This document shows, piece after piece, positions 34,963-45,246 of a DNA stretch of 64,000 nt. Source of the DNA: Anastrepha obliqua (lineage: Eukaryota; Arthropoda; Insecta; Diptera; Tephritidae). Location of the stretch: the NCBI RefSeq assembly GCF_027943255.1, contig NC_072896.1:60468501-60532500 (forward strand). The letters run 5' to 3'. The notes beneath the pieces were generated by a model that saw only the letters and a list, made by a program, of their open reading frames with translations, was not told the DNA's origin and made no database searches. The stretch's first letter is position 1. Every line of letters begins with the position of its first letter. Position numbers and translations under genes: made by a program.

Positions 34963-36240
34963 AGGTTGTCAAAAAAGTCTTGCGGTATTTCCGCAAGCTT
35001 GTCGTTGCAAGCGCGTAGTTCTAGTTGTATTCGTCGCATCGGTTCACGCTAGAGCTTTTTGGAAAGCTCTTTTCACGTGCTAACACGTGTTTGGTTAATT
35101 GATGTTTGCTTTTATTCTTTCGTGAGTTATAGCGTCGCAAACATGGAGCAAAATAAAGAGAAAATACGGCATATTTTACAGTACTACTACGATAAAGGCA
35201 AAAATGCATCTCATGCTGCCAATAAAATTTGTGCAGTTTATGGACCCGATACAGTTTCCATTTCCACCGCACAACGATGGTTTCAACGTTTTCGTTCTGG
35301 TGCAGAGGTGATCGAAGATGCGCCACGGCCCGGAAGGCCTCTCGTCGAAAATTGCGATAAAATCGCTGAATTGATCGAAAGAGACCGGCATAGTAGCAGC
35401 CGTAGCATAGGCCAAGAGCTGGGCATGAGTCATCAAACCGTTATAAACCATTTGAAGAAGCTTGGATTCAAAAAGAAACTCGATGTATGGGTGCCACACG
35501 ACTTGACGCAAAAAAACATTTTTGCCCGTATGGATGCATGCGAATCGCTTCTGAATCGCAACAAAATCGACCCGTTTTTGAAGCGGATGGTGACTGGCGA
35601 TGAATAGTGGGTCACTTACGACAACGTGAAGCGCAAACGGTCGTGCTCGAAAAGCGGTGAAGCTGCCCAGACGGTGGCCAAGCCTGGATTGACGGCCAGG
35701 AAGGTTCTTCTGTGTGTTTGGTGGGATTGGCAGGGTTGGCACTATGAGCTGCTCCCCTATGGCCAAACGCTCAATTCAGACCTGTACTGCCAACAACTGG
35801 ACCGCTTGAATGCAGCACTCATGCAGAAGAGGCCATCTTTGATCAACAGAGGCCGAATTGTCTTCCATCAGGACAACGCCAGGCCACACACATCTTTGGT
35901 GACGCGCCAGAAGATCCGGGAGCTCGGATGGGAGGTTCTTTTGCATCCACCGTATAGTCCGGATCTCGCACCAAGTGATTACCACCTATTTCTGTCCATG
36001 GCGAACGAGCTTGGTAGTCGGAAGTTGTCCACAAGAGAGTCCTGTGAAAATTGGCTCTCCGAGTTTTTTGACAATAGGGAAGCGAGCTTTTATAAGAGGG
36101 GCATTATGAAGTTGGCATCTCGTTGGGAACTCGTCATCGAACAAAACGGTGCATATTTGACTTAAATCGCATTATTATAACCAATTTTATGAACAGTTGA
36201 AAGTTCAATAAAAATACCGCAAGACTTTTTTGACAAGATT
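34963..36240 (+). mobile_element. Mariner transposon, nearly intact (~1.28 kb)
   Basis: Terminal inverted repeats are near perfect: left TTGTCAAAAAAGTCTTGCGG then TATTT, and right (reverse complement) the same 25 bp. The length and a single transposase frame between the ends are those of a complete mariner. It is the least damaged element in the window, so probably the youngest mariner here. The exact outer ends are uncertain: the 3' flank contains TTGACAAGATT twice in tandem, and the 5' flank has a related ATTGACAAGATTAG about 20 bp upstream. Confidence 0.9.
35143..36165 (+). pseudogene. Mariner transposase with one premature stop
   Basis: A DDE transposase of 340 codons, the usual mariner length (about 345). 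The start MEQNKEKIRHILQYYYDKGK lies just after the 5' leader. HTH regions are near residues 1-55 and 75-115 with a GRPLVENCD linker. The first catalytic Asp is D153 in TGDE, the second D244 in FHQDNARPH, the third D279 in SPDLAPSDYHLF, giving an exact DD34D. Codon 155, normally Lys or a similar residue after TGDE, is TAG. Everything after it stays in the same frame to a natural TAA, so this one stop is the only visible lesion. The protein most resembles the mellifera/capitata group of mariners; the subfamily is inferred. Confidence 0.93.
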
Positions 36241-37139
36241 TGACAAGATTGACTTTATATAAGATTTCTAAGACATATTCAAACGTTCTTATTCAAATCA
36301 GAATTCCTTTCCTGTACAAATTTTTTTTTGTCTTTTCTATTACTTCCATTACAATTTTAAAGTGGTAATGTAATGTAATGTATTTATGTTAATTATTGTT
36401 AAAATTTTATCATGTGAAAATTTATATAAGTTGAAGTACTTCTAAAGCACTATAGCCTTGCTTTGTAATAAGTAAATAAATAAATAAATTAAATTAATAA
36501 ATTAAAAATTTAAAATATGGGTAAAACAGTTATAAAGCCCATTAAATTGAATATAAAAAATGCAAGTTTAAGTGGCTAAAAATTCTCTTTGATTTTTTAT
36601 AATCGTTTTCACTGACGGTGCGCGCATTTGCTCCATGTAACCACATTTTTTTAAATAAATGAAATTACAAAATAAATAAATGGTCTAAACTTGCCAATGC
36701 CTGGTGCTTTTATAATTTTGCAACGAAGTGTATAAAGGAATATGATCCATTATTTCGCCGAAGCCATGAACAATCTTCAGATTAGCTTTGCGAAGGCCAA
36801 CGGTTTGACCAAACACAAGAATTAGTTTGATAATTTTCTCGAGTCCTTGGCCATTGCAGTTATTTTAATATCACAGAGAAAATGGTGGAGCAGTATTCTT
36901 ATTGGAAATAAATTCAAATAGAATATGATCAATTCTAATACCTCAAAATACATTGTTGGCTACGTGGGTAGGTAATAAAGTAACTAGTGATTAATTGCTC
37001 CGTTGGATTTCGTTTATTTCGCTTATTTCGTTTATTATAAGTCTAAAATGGAATTATTGTTTTTACAGACCACTTAGATCTAATATGAACTTAAATTACT
37101 ACTATATTACAATAATTATAAAATAAATTAGAAAAAAGA
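36241..37139. other. Intergenic, no supported gene
   Basis: AT-rich, with short TAATG and AATAAAT simple repeats near 36365-36385 and 36470-36500. No coding signal. The stretch next to 37140 may include the 3' untranslated end of the LINE that follows. Confidence 0.6.
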
Positions 37140-37206
37140 GAAATTTATAAAATGCATTCTTTGAAACCGAAAAGTCAAGCGGAACATAACTCGAGATCTC
37201 ATTGAA

Positions 37207-38520
37207 TTATCTTAAAGCGCAGGGAATAGGAGCATTACGCGCATAATTCGTGTTAAGAAATTTAAGATGAAATTGATAAGTATTGCGTAACGGTCTAGTA
37301 GAAATATGAAAGTAAATATCACGTAATAGGGATGAACAGTCCATTTCAGCTTTAATTACACTAAAAACAAAAGACAGTGAGAGTATAGACCTTCTACTCT
37401 CAAAAGACTTTAAGTTAATTAAAATCAAACGGGAATGATAGGAAGGGATTTTAACGACCTGAGAGCATATTTAAGGAACATCTTATGTACACGTTCAATT
37501 CTCTCAATAGCAAATTGGTGGCAAGGCCTCCAGATAAAAGTTGCATATTCTAACCTAGAGCGAACAAAGGAAGTAAAAAGTAATTTGTTAGTGTAATGGT
37601 CCGAGAACATCGAGCTATTACGCCGTATAAAACCTAAGATTGAGTAAGTAGTGGACACAATAAAGTTAATGTGACTGTTGAAAGAAAAATGTGAGTCACA
37701 GATCACCCCTAGATCATTGAATTCATGAACAGATCGAAGTAAAGTATTATCAATGCTGTAAGATGATTGGAAAACCTTTTGAGTTTTAGCGGTGGTGACA
37801 TGAAAACATTTCTTAATATTTAGAGAGATGCCAGAGTTACTGCACCAGCGAACGAGCGCATTAATTTCCGTTTGCAACATAGGAACATCCTCATTCTTTC
37901 TAATGGCCGAAAATATTTTCAAAACATCAACATACAAAAAAAAGTTGGCAAATGAAAAACAAGTACAAATATCATTAATAAATAGAACGAAAAGAAGAGG
38001 CCCTAAAATACTGCCTTGTGGCACCCCTGACAATGCAATAAAAGGTTCCGAACATTCACCCTCAGTCGTTACCACACACCGTATATCGGATAAATAAGAT
38101 TTTAACCATTGAAAGAAAACAGAATGGAAACCAAGCGGGGCTAATTTACGTAATAGAACTGCATGAGAAACTCTATCAAATGCTTTGGAAAAGTCCGTAT
38201 AAACGCAATCGACTTGAAAACCTTCAGCAAAAGTTCCAAAGCAGTATTCACCAAAAGCAGCCAGGTTGGAAACTGTAGACCTACCCGAGATAAATCCATG
38301 CTGATTGGGCGAGATTAAGCTCTTAGTTGTAAAGTACATTTTTTCTTTTCCAATTCCCTCGAAAAGTTTAGAAATAGTAAAAAGCTTCGAGATCGGCCTG
38401 TAGTTAGTTGCACACATCATTCTTTTTGCCACTCTTGAAAATAGGGGTGATAGTTGTGATTTTCCAATCGTTGATAAAAACTCCCGAAGACAGAGATTTA
38501 TTAAAAACTAATTCGAGAGG
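37207..38520 (-). pseudogene. LINE reverse transcriptase domain
   Basis: Contains, in order, INDWKITTITPIFKSGKKND, then NYRPISKLFTISKLFE, SPNQHGFISGRSTVSNL, VDCVYTDFSKAFDRVSHAVL (catalytic DFSKAFD intact), SGVPQGSILGPLLFVLFIND, and FFLYVDVLKIFSAI where LYADDLKIF is expected. The second Asp of YADD is therefore Val. Two shifts are visible. A four-base tandem duplication (AACT) at about 38405-38410 breaks the frame at VCN|YRPIS, and another break falls near 37430 before INLKSFESRR. The 335-codon stretch between them is open. Inactive, but only mildly decayed. Confidence 0.9.
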
Positions 38521-38532
38521 AATGACAATAGT

Positions 38533-39049
38533 GCAACTGCAACTTACTGGTCCTGAGCCTCTCTGTGGACTGACAAAAGGCCACATTAATGAATTCCTTA
38601 GGAAATGGGAAGAAAGAAAACTTGCCGCACACTGGCTACACTGTGCCGGTCAGCGTCAAGCCAAACTATTCCTTAGTCCCAACAAAGGAATATCTGACAA
38701 ACTTCTCTCACTAAACAGAGTAGATCTGCGTATTTTAACAGGATATCTTACAGATCACTGCAGCCTGAGGTATCATCTAAATAATATTGGTCTATCTGAG
38801 ACCAATGTCTGCCGCTTTTGCGAAATGGACATAGAAAGCTCAGAACATGTGCTTTGTGAATGTCCTGCGTTGGGTAGACAGAGACTTCATCACTTTCGTG
38901 GTATCGTAGTATCTCCATGTAATCTTTGGAACAACAAACCCAAAATTGTGCTAAAATTTTAAAAAAGCCTAAAACTCTAGGGTTATAAAATTGGCCTTTC
39001 ACAATAGATGTCTGGTCGCAGTGCGTAATGGCCTTCTAATAATAATAAT
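38533..39049 (+). mobile_element. Nested 5'-truncated LINE 3' end with 12-bp target-site duplication
   Basis: The insert is flanked by AATGACAATAGT at 38521-38532 and again at 39050-39061. It ends in TAATAATAATAATA, the simple tail expected of target-primed reverse transcription. The encoded protein is the C terminus of a LINE ORF2 of the RNase H-bearing LOA/I type: TGPEPLCGLTKGHINEFLRK to CRFCEMDIESSEHVLCECP, a CX2CX8HX3C zinc-binding motif, then WNNKPKIVLKF and a stop at 38962. The 3' untranslated part (GGTCGCAGTGCGTAATGGCC) is shared with the LINE at 58.9-60.2 kb. The intact duplication and open frame suggest a recent insertion. Confidence 0.93.
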
Positions 39050-39061
39050 AATGACAATAGT

Positions 39062-40500
39062 CGGGCAGTTTTTAAGAAAAATTACGGACAGCCCATCCTT
39101 ATCAGTCTGCGGAGAAGATTTTAAACCCAAAATCCCATTCTCAATGTCTAGGGCAACAAGGTTGAAAACTCAAGGATGAAAGTGGATTATCATGACAAGG
39201 AGAAAACGAGTACGTATCATCACTAGTGAAATTCGATTTGAAAAAGTCGGCAAACACATTGGCTACGTCCACAGGAGTAGATGCTTATTTGTCATTAAAA
39301 CGAACCGCAGAAGGGACTACAGCGGTTAACTTTTTAGATTTCACAAATCGCCAAAAGGCCTTAGGATTAGACTTAATATTCTCTTCAATCCGAAGAATAT
39401 AGTTCCTGTATAAAAATTTATTTAAACAGTTCAATTTTTTTAAGCAATGCTTGTAATTTATAAAGATAGATTCATTCTTAGAATCTAAGAATTGCTTGTG
39501 AAGCTTATTCCGCTTATTTTTAAGTTTTTTTAAGTTGATAGGTGTGCCATGGTAGTTTAAAAGCTTGTTTTTTAAGTTGTGGTACATATTTCATAAAAAT
39601 TTTGAGCAACTGCGCTCTAAAGGTAGAATAGCACTCAACAATATCTAATCCAGAAAGCAAATCTTCCCAATTCATGTCATGTAAAACGCTGTTTAACCTG
39701 GAAAAGTCACAAGAGGAGAAATTGAAAGCTATTGTCTCGTCTTGTTTACTACTCGCAAGCTCGTAAAACTCGACGTTAAGCAATAAAGTGACATGATGTT
39801 TATCAGCAGTCGAGAAGAATGAGAAGCATTCAGAGCTAGAACTATTAATATTAGCGCTGACGAATATGAGATCAAGAATTCTATTAAGCTTATTTTCGAA
39901 AGAATTAATTTGTACTAAATCAAGGCTTAATAGATTATCAATTACATATGATTCTAGTGATGATGTGACATTAGTTGGAATTCGACTGTGCTTACAGAAG
40001 AAACATTCGGAAAATTAAAATCCCCAAAAACACTAATATGGTTATCATCAACCTTATTTAGAACTAGGGAAACAATGTTGTCCGTATGCGACTTGTACAG
40101 ATCAAAATTAGTATTAGGCGGTATTTAAGGTATAACTAAGTATACAGAGCCATATCGAGATGATCCCTTTATACAAACACACAATTGATCAAGAATGGGA
40201 TCCTCATTTAAAAGCGAGAAATGGAATGCTTGTAGTTTACGTTGCACTGCAATCAGAACTCCACCCCTTAAAGAGCAACCCGTACTTTCTACATTGCGGT
40301 CTTTTCGAAAAACACTATATAAGTTTGAGTCGAAGTATTTATCGTCAAAAAAGTTAGCATTGAGCCAGGTTTCAACAAAAATGATGACGTCAAAATCTAA
40401 TTGAGAACTACGGGTGCGAATTATCTCCGACTTAGTACGAATGCCACCTATATTCTGAAAATAAATGTTTAAATGATTTAGTGATGCACATGTACTATCG
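39062..40500 (-). pseudogene. LINE endonuclease and linker region
   Basis: Minus-strand pieces: NIYFQNIGGIRTKSEIIR at the endonuclease start, FDVIIFVETWLNANFFDDKY (catalytic ET), LRGGVLIAVQRKLQAF, SVYLVIP and HISVFGDFNFPNVSS (catalytic GDFN). The linker follows with WEDLLSGLDIVECYSTFRAQ, then LPWHTYQLKKTKNKLHKQFL and NPKAFWRFVKSKK, the usual segment before the polymerase. It meets the reverse transcriptase at NCPTIVIPLELVFNKSLSSG once the nested insert is ignored. Several stops break the endonuclease. Confidence 0.85.
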
Positions 40501-40504
40501 CAAT

Positions 40505-40961
40505 TGGCTAAATTATTTTGTCTGGACGATCCTCCTTTTGAAAAAAATTCAAAGCGCGGACCTTGACGTCAGCAGGCCAAACGGACGGTTTTAGAACGTG
40601 GTCAAACAGTGATGGCGGAACCCCTAGCTTGAAATTAATTTTTCTTAAAATTTGGATATCTGTATTTGCATTTCTAGCAACATAAGAATGGTTTAAAGGA
40701 CGCAAGATGTAACCACTTATTCGTAGCTACTACATCAAGCTCAGTACTTGAATTAATACCAATAACTACATCCCGAGAGCTTTTATTATTTTTACGCCTT
40801 CGCCCTTGAATAGTTGTCCACGAAGTTTTAGAATGCATTTGATCACTAAGTACGGGAACAGTGTTTTGTTTGGCTCCCGCAGTCGACATGTTGATGTGAG
40901 CAGCAGCAACATCAGCATTAGTTGAAGAAGCAGAGAGAGTAGGCGGAGTTGAGTTGGCCAC
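40505..40961 (-). pseudogene. LINE ORF1-like segment
   Basis: The minus strand opens MANSTPPTLSASSTNADVAA, is rich in Ser/Thr/Ala, then reads TTIQGRRRKNNKSSRDVVIG and ELDVVATNKWLHLASFKPFL. A frame change leads to ANTDIQILRKINFKLGVPPS and DVKVRALNFFQKED, an ORF1 nucleic-acid-binding-like C terminus of this LINE type. Assignment rests on position directly upstream of the endonuclease and on a basic stretch. The start at 40961 may be internal. Confidence 0.6.
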
Positions 40962-41136
40962 TCTTTGTTACTGTTTACTTCATTTTTAATATTTGGCAAT
41001 ATACCATACATACGTGTACATACACACATACACAGCTTATTTTAGTGTTTTCCGTCGCTAGCGCGTTGAAGCACAAACACCAACCAAATATAAAACAAAT
41101 ATCATAACCCAAATCCATCTTCCGTCTTTCTTTGGC

Positions 41137-41185
41137 TCGCCGCCATAGCCAAATGGGTTGGTGTGTGACTACCATTCGGAAAACG
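41137..41185 (+). mobile_element. SINE tRNA-head fragment
   Basis: GCTCGCCGCCATAGCCAAAT and GGGTTGGTGTGTGACTACCA, then TTCGGAAAAC, match the first ~50 bp of the SINE, including the A box. The B box and body are absent. Confidence 0.75.
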
Positions 41186-41545
41186 AACTTTTTAGTTTCT
41201 TTTCTCATGTAAAGGCCAAAAATGGTGATATTTTGAAATGATTGTATGGGGAACCCCCCAGGGGAGTTCCAGGGGGTGTGCCACTGGTATGGGTGGATCG
41301 GCCGTCCAAAGTTAGTGGGGGTCGGTCATGCGTTTGGACTCGATTGGATCACTTTAAATGGGTCAAAGTGGGATTTTTCGTTCGACCCAAATTGGGGGAC
41401 ATCAGAATTCGTTTTAGAGGTATGGTTACTTCGGCAAAGTTTCTTATTTTGATCCCTCGAATACGATTTTCACAGAGCAATGAGCGATTTTTAAATCGAC
41501 CCGCCCTAATATATAAATATAAAAGTAACCATTTTGAAATATATA
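41186..41545. other. Unassigned, relatively GC-rich
   Basis: A plus-strand frame of 106 codons (41242-41562) has a G-rich start (GGGGAACCCCCCAGGGG...) and no match I recognise. It could be a fragment of an unknown repeat; no terminal repeats seen. Confidence 0.4.
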
Positions 41546-42440
41546 CAGGGTGGGCCATGTAAAATTTGCTTTTTGAATCGGCTATAAAAAAAATTAATCA
41601 ATACTTTTTTCAAACTTTTTTTTATTTTGAAGATTGAACATTGTCATTTAAGAATGAAAAATAATATCGTTAAAATGACTGCCACGACTGGCTTTACAGT
41701 AGGCCATTCGATCAACCCAATTTTTAAGCACATTTTCGATTGTTTGGGCTCCAATTTCATGAATGGCAACTTCGATTTTGTGTTTTAAAGCATCAATCGT
41801 CTCTGGATGGTTCGCATAGCATTTATCCTTAACGGCTCCCAACAAAAAATAGTCCAACGGGCTTAAATCACAGCTCCGAGGCGGCCAATTGATATCGGAA
41901 TTTCGGTTGATTATTCGGTTTTCAAAAACGGTAGCCAAAAGTTCGAGAGTAACTTTGGCAGTGTGACAAGTTGCACCGTCCTGTTGAAACCAAATGTCGT
42001 CCATGTCATCCTCTTCAATTTTTGGAAGCAACTCGTTGAGCATGTCACGGTTACGCTCGCCATTTACTGTAACTGTGGCCCCTCGCTCATTTTCGAAAAA
42101 AAATGGCCCGATGATGCCGCCAAACCAAAAACCGCACCAAAAGGTGACTCGTTGTGGATGCATTTGCTTCTCTACAGTAACGTGTGGATTTTCTGAGCCC
42201 CAAATCCGACAATTTTGCTTATTGACGTAGCCACCGATGTGAAAATCAAAAAAGAAGAAGAAGACTCACCGCTTTGGAAATAGGTTTTCAATATTTCCCA
42301 ATTTTGTTCAAGCGTATAGCGCCCCATTTCGTAAATGTCAAACCTTTAAGTGAATTATGAACACATTTGACATGTTATTTGTGTTACCATTCTCAAAAAA
42401 ATAGGTGGTTGAAAAAGCAAACGCTATATGGCCCACCCCT
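41546..42440 (-). mobile_element. DD41D (rosa-type) mariner, internally deleted copy A
   Basis: Ends are CAGGGTGGGCCATGTAAAAT (left) and, reverse-complemented, AGGGGTGGGCCATATAGCGT (right), both continuing into TTGCTTTTT and flanked by TA. At 895 bp it lacks about 400 bp of a full element. The N terminus MGRYTLEQNWEILKTYFQSG is joined at GESSSSFF directly to FHIGGYVNKQNCRIW. It shares this exact junction with the copy at 45.8 kb. Confidence 0.92.
41648..42163 (-). pseudogene. DD41D transposase, C-terminal part
   Basis: Open for 171 codons. DDIWFQQDGATCHTA contains the second catalytic Asp (D62 in this frame) and PPRSCDLSPLDYFLLG the third (D104). Exactly 41 residues lie between them, the diagnostic spacing of the DD41D family. 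GGIIGPFFFENERG and the C terminus YCKASRGSHFNDIIF are typical. The first catalytic Asp (SDEAHF) was removed by the internal deletion, so this copy could not encode an active enzyme although the rest is well preserved. Confidence 0.92.
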
Positions 42441-42975
42441 TACCAAATAACAAAAACTTCTTGTGTGGAAAAATAGATCCCAAATTTGGGTAAAAATTAC
42501 CAAAGCGGCAACACTGGTTCTGACTGAAATGTTAAATTCTAGAGAGAAAGCAAGCACAGAAGTGCTATAAAAATATATTCAAATCTGTATATATGTATGT
42601 ACATATGTCACATCAATGAATTCAGTCGATTTGGTTCTGTAATTTCCATTTAATTTTCATTGATTTGAAAATTTTTAATTGCATTTTAGGTGTGCGCTAA
42701 AATTACTCTTACATATACCTAACAACAAGGCATAGAATGTCAGATATTCGGCATAAATGCATGCCTACATACGTATATTAGCGTCAAAGGATTTTATTCA
42801 ATATTACTTGCCCTAATACGAACTTTGGAAAGTCTGCTTGCAATATTGTATTGTATGTTTACAACGTATTTCTACTCAAATTTGTAGTCTAGCATCTCTC
42901 TCTCACTCAACTAGAGAGCAAATCTATATGTCGGCTACTAACGAAACATCGGTTTCCATCAGTTACGCTGGATTA
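42441..42975. other. Intergenic, no supported gene
   Basis: Microsatellite at about 42590-42612; inverse CAGTGTTGCC motif (GGCAACACTG) at 42507-42516. Otherwise nothing recognised. Confidence 0.55.
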
Positions 42976-43125
42976 TCAGTAAAACCATTGACTTGACATG
43001 TGCAAAAACTGGTCCAAAGAATTCAAATCAGAGGAGGTAGGCAGCCAACTGATAGAACCATTTATCGAGATGTTTCGGTTACCAGAAGGTTTATCACGTA
43101 TTAAAAACCTTCCCTGGAACAAATT
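42976..43125 (-). pseudogene. DD41D-type catalytic-domain fragment
   Basis: Minus strand: FLIRDKPSGNRNISINGSIS then WLPTSSDLNSLDQFLHMS. This follows the motif GxRVISRxGxxSWPPRSSDLTPLDFFLW of DD41D mariners, including the third catalytic Asp in SLDQF. Only ~50 codons can be followed and neither end is identifiable. Confidence 0.6.
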
Positions 43126-43379
43126 TAGGTGATATTGACGTGGACAGCTAAAAATTAACAATCGACAATAAATGAATGAGGGACTATAAAATAATAACTA
43201 TTAACATAAAATAAGGAAGGAAACTAAATAATTACCAGTTAGGCATGTAGAATATTTGTAGCACAGGATGTGGGGTGGCAGAATTATATATGAAGGGGAA
43301 ACGGACCGCGTTTACTTCGTAATTCATGCAGTTTAGTTATTCACAACCCACAACCGGGCCTAGCCGGGCATCGGGAACA

Positions 43380-44165
43380 ACAGAAAATATTGCACTCCTC
43401 ATTGCAAGGCTAATGCGTATCAGTCCCCGGGAAGAGAACGGCTGCATAGGGACTTCCCAAAAATATTCTGCATGAAATACTGAGCAAGGATGTTAAACTT
43501 CACTTCTTTGAAATTCAAATCGTGTAAGTGTTTAAGCCTAACGATTACAATTTGGATCGATTTCGAGTAGTAGTAATGAACCTCATTTTCATTTAAATGG
43601 AAGGGAAAATAAGCAAAATCGCCGTTACTGGTCATCTAAAAGACAGAGCCCACTATTAAAATATCAACAGGCACTTCACAGTCACAAAGTGATGGTTTGG
43701 TGTGCATTGTCAAGCAATGGAATAATTGGACCATATTTTTTTTTTGAAAATCGTCGAGAGCAAGCAATTTCTGTGGACGGTGTCCTTCGGTGTGTCGATT
43801 ATTTTCTGCCAATAGTGAGAGAAAATCCTTCCTTCAGTACACATGGTTTCAGAAAGATGGCCCCACGCCGCACACGGCCAAAGAAACCATAGTGATTTCC
43901 TCCCCAACAAACTGATATGGTATTTGGGTGACATATCATGGTCACCCAGGTCGCCCGATCTTACCCGTATGTACTTTTAATTTAGAGCGTACCTCAAAAG
44001 TAAAGTCTATGAAACAAATCCAGCGACCATCTCAGCAGTAAAAGAAAATATCGTTCGCCCTGTAAATGGCATCGCGACATTACTTCTCCACCGCACGGAG
44101 TAGGGAGGCCAGGTTCCAAGAATTTATCCGATGTCAGTATTTGGAGGAAATTAGCTATTGAAACG
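43380..44165 (+). pseudogene. IS630/mariner-like transposase, frameshifted
   Basis: Plus-strand pieces in order: TTENIALLIARLMRI (linker), RIAVRDFPKNILHEILSKDV with LKLHFFEIQIV and KPNDYNL (second HTH and the LxxYKxQLVQxLKPND motif), SSNEPHFHLNG (the SDEAHFHLNG slot, first catalytic Asp changed to Asn), KVMVWCALSSNGIIGPYFF, QAISVDGV, WFQKDGPTPHTAKETI (second catalytic Asp, with Gln changed to Lys), DISWSPRSPDLTRM (third block) and AYLKSKVYETNPATISAVKE. At least four frame changes. It belongs to the same broad group as its DD41D neighbours but is a distinct lineage. Confidence 0.8.
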
Positions 44166-44314
44166 AACCTTTATCAATAGTAATTATTTTTTAATTTAGC
44201 TTTTAATTAATAATTCTGCCACCGATTATCCCTTGGATGCTGCAATAAGTAAGACAAATGTTTGCTGCTGGGGAAAGATATTTAAGTGTATCGCGTAAAA
44301 TATACGAGTACTTA

Positions 44315-45246
44315 TAAAGGGTGTTTTTTTAGAGGTTAGGTTTTCAAGAGGAAATAAAACGTATATAATTTAATGTTATGGCCAAGAATTTAGCTTTATT
44401 ATAAAGATAAGGGTTTGCCATTATGTTTTAAAAATGATTTCGGGCAAGTGGCCGCCGCGGCTAGCTCGAATAAATTCCAGCCGAGAGGCCCAATTTTCGA
44501 CCACTTTTTGCAGCAATTGGGGCCGTATGTCAGCAATAACGCGCCGAATATTCTCTTCCAAGACGTCAATCGTCTCGGGCTTATCTGCGTAGACAAGCGA
44601 CTTCACATAGCCCCACAAGAAATAGTCCAGCGGTGTTATATCGCACGATCTTGGAGGCCACGCCACAGGTCCACGGCGCGAGATAATGCGCTCACCAAAA
44701 GTTTCCTTCAATAAATCGATTGTTGCGTTGGCTGTATGGCATGTAGCGCCGTCTTGTTGGAACCAAAGGTCGTCCACATCAACATCGTCCAATTCAGGCA
44801 CGAAAAAGTCATTAATTATGGCTCTATAGCGCTCTCCATTGACTGTAACATTATGGCCGGCTTCATTTTTAAAGAAATATGGACCAATGATTCCCTCTGC
44901 CCATAGAGCACACCAAACAGTGACTTTTTGAGGATGTAACGGCGTCTCAGCAATGGCTTGTGGATTATGTTCCCTCCAAATGCGACAATTTTGCTTATTG
45001 ACATACTCATTCAACCAAAAGTGAGCTTCATCGCTGAACAAAATTTTCTTGTGAAAATCGGGATCGGTGGCCATCTCGTTTTAGGCCCATTCACCGAACG
45101 TGCGACGCGCTTGATGGTCGTTCGTCTATTCATTATGAAATGGTAAACCAAACTGAGCATAAATCAAGTGACAGCTGTCAAAAAGACCATCTACGAAAAA
45201 AGTAGTGCCAACTTGAAAACCTAACCTCTAAAAAAAACACCCTTTA
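44315..45246 (-). mobile_element. DD41D (rosa-type) mariner, N-terminally deleted, near-perfect ends
   Basis: Left end AAGGGTGTTTTTTTAGAGGT and right end (reverse complement) AAGGGTGTTTTTTTTAGAGG agree over ~32 bp through TTAGGTTTTCAAG, differing by one T, and are flanked by TA. The element is ~930 bp instead of the usual ~1.3 kb; the 5' third of the transposase gene is missing. Its ends differ from those of the two 41.5/45.8-kb copies, so it is a separate subfamily. Confidence 0.92.
44421..45140 (-). pseudogene. DD41D transposase, catalytic domain complete
   Basis: The 217-codon open frame starting MATDPDFHKKILFSDEAHFW holds all three catalytic Asp residues: D15 (FSDEAHF), D108 (WFQQDGATCHT) and D150 (CDITPLDYFLWG), with 41 residues between the last two. 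Upstream in the same frame DHQARRTFGEWA is followed by a TAA where the family has a residue such as Leu, then NEMATDP. The N-terminal DNA-binding part is deleted beyond about 45130. The C terminus RASRGGHLPEIIF is intact. Confidence 0.92.

Larger units (their letters stand above)
37140..40965 (-). mobile_element. CR1/Jockey-like LINE, two ORFs, interrupted by another LINE
   Basis: On the minus strand an ORF1-like segment (40965-40505) leads to an apurinic-type endonuclease (40500-39790), a linker and a reverse transcriptase (38520-37207). A separate LINE 3' end is inserted at 38533-39049 in the opposite orientation. Removing that insert and one copy of its 12-bp duplication gives continuous minus-strand reading across the site. 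The 5' end is probably truncated within or near ORF1, and I found no clear 3' tail. The fragment at 19.7 kb belongs to the same family. Confidence 0.85.

Noticed and set aside
35176..35766. 196-codon minus-strand frame
   Set aside because: Antisense shadow of the nearly intact mariner transposase.
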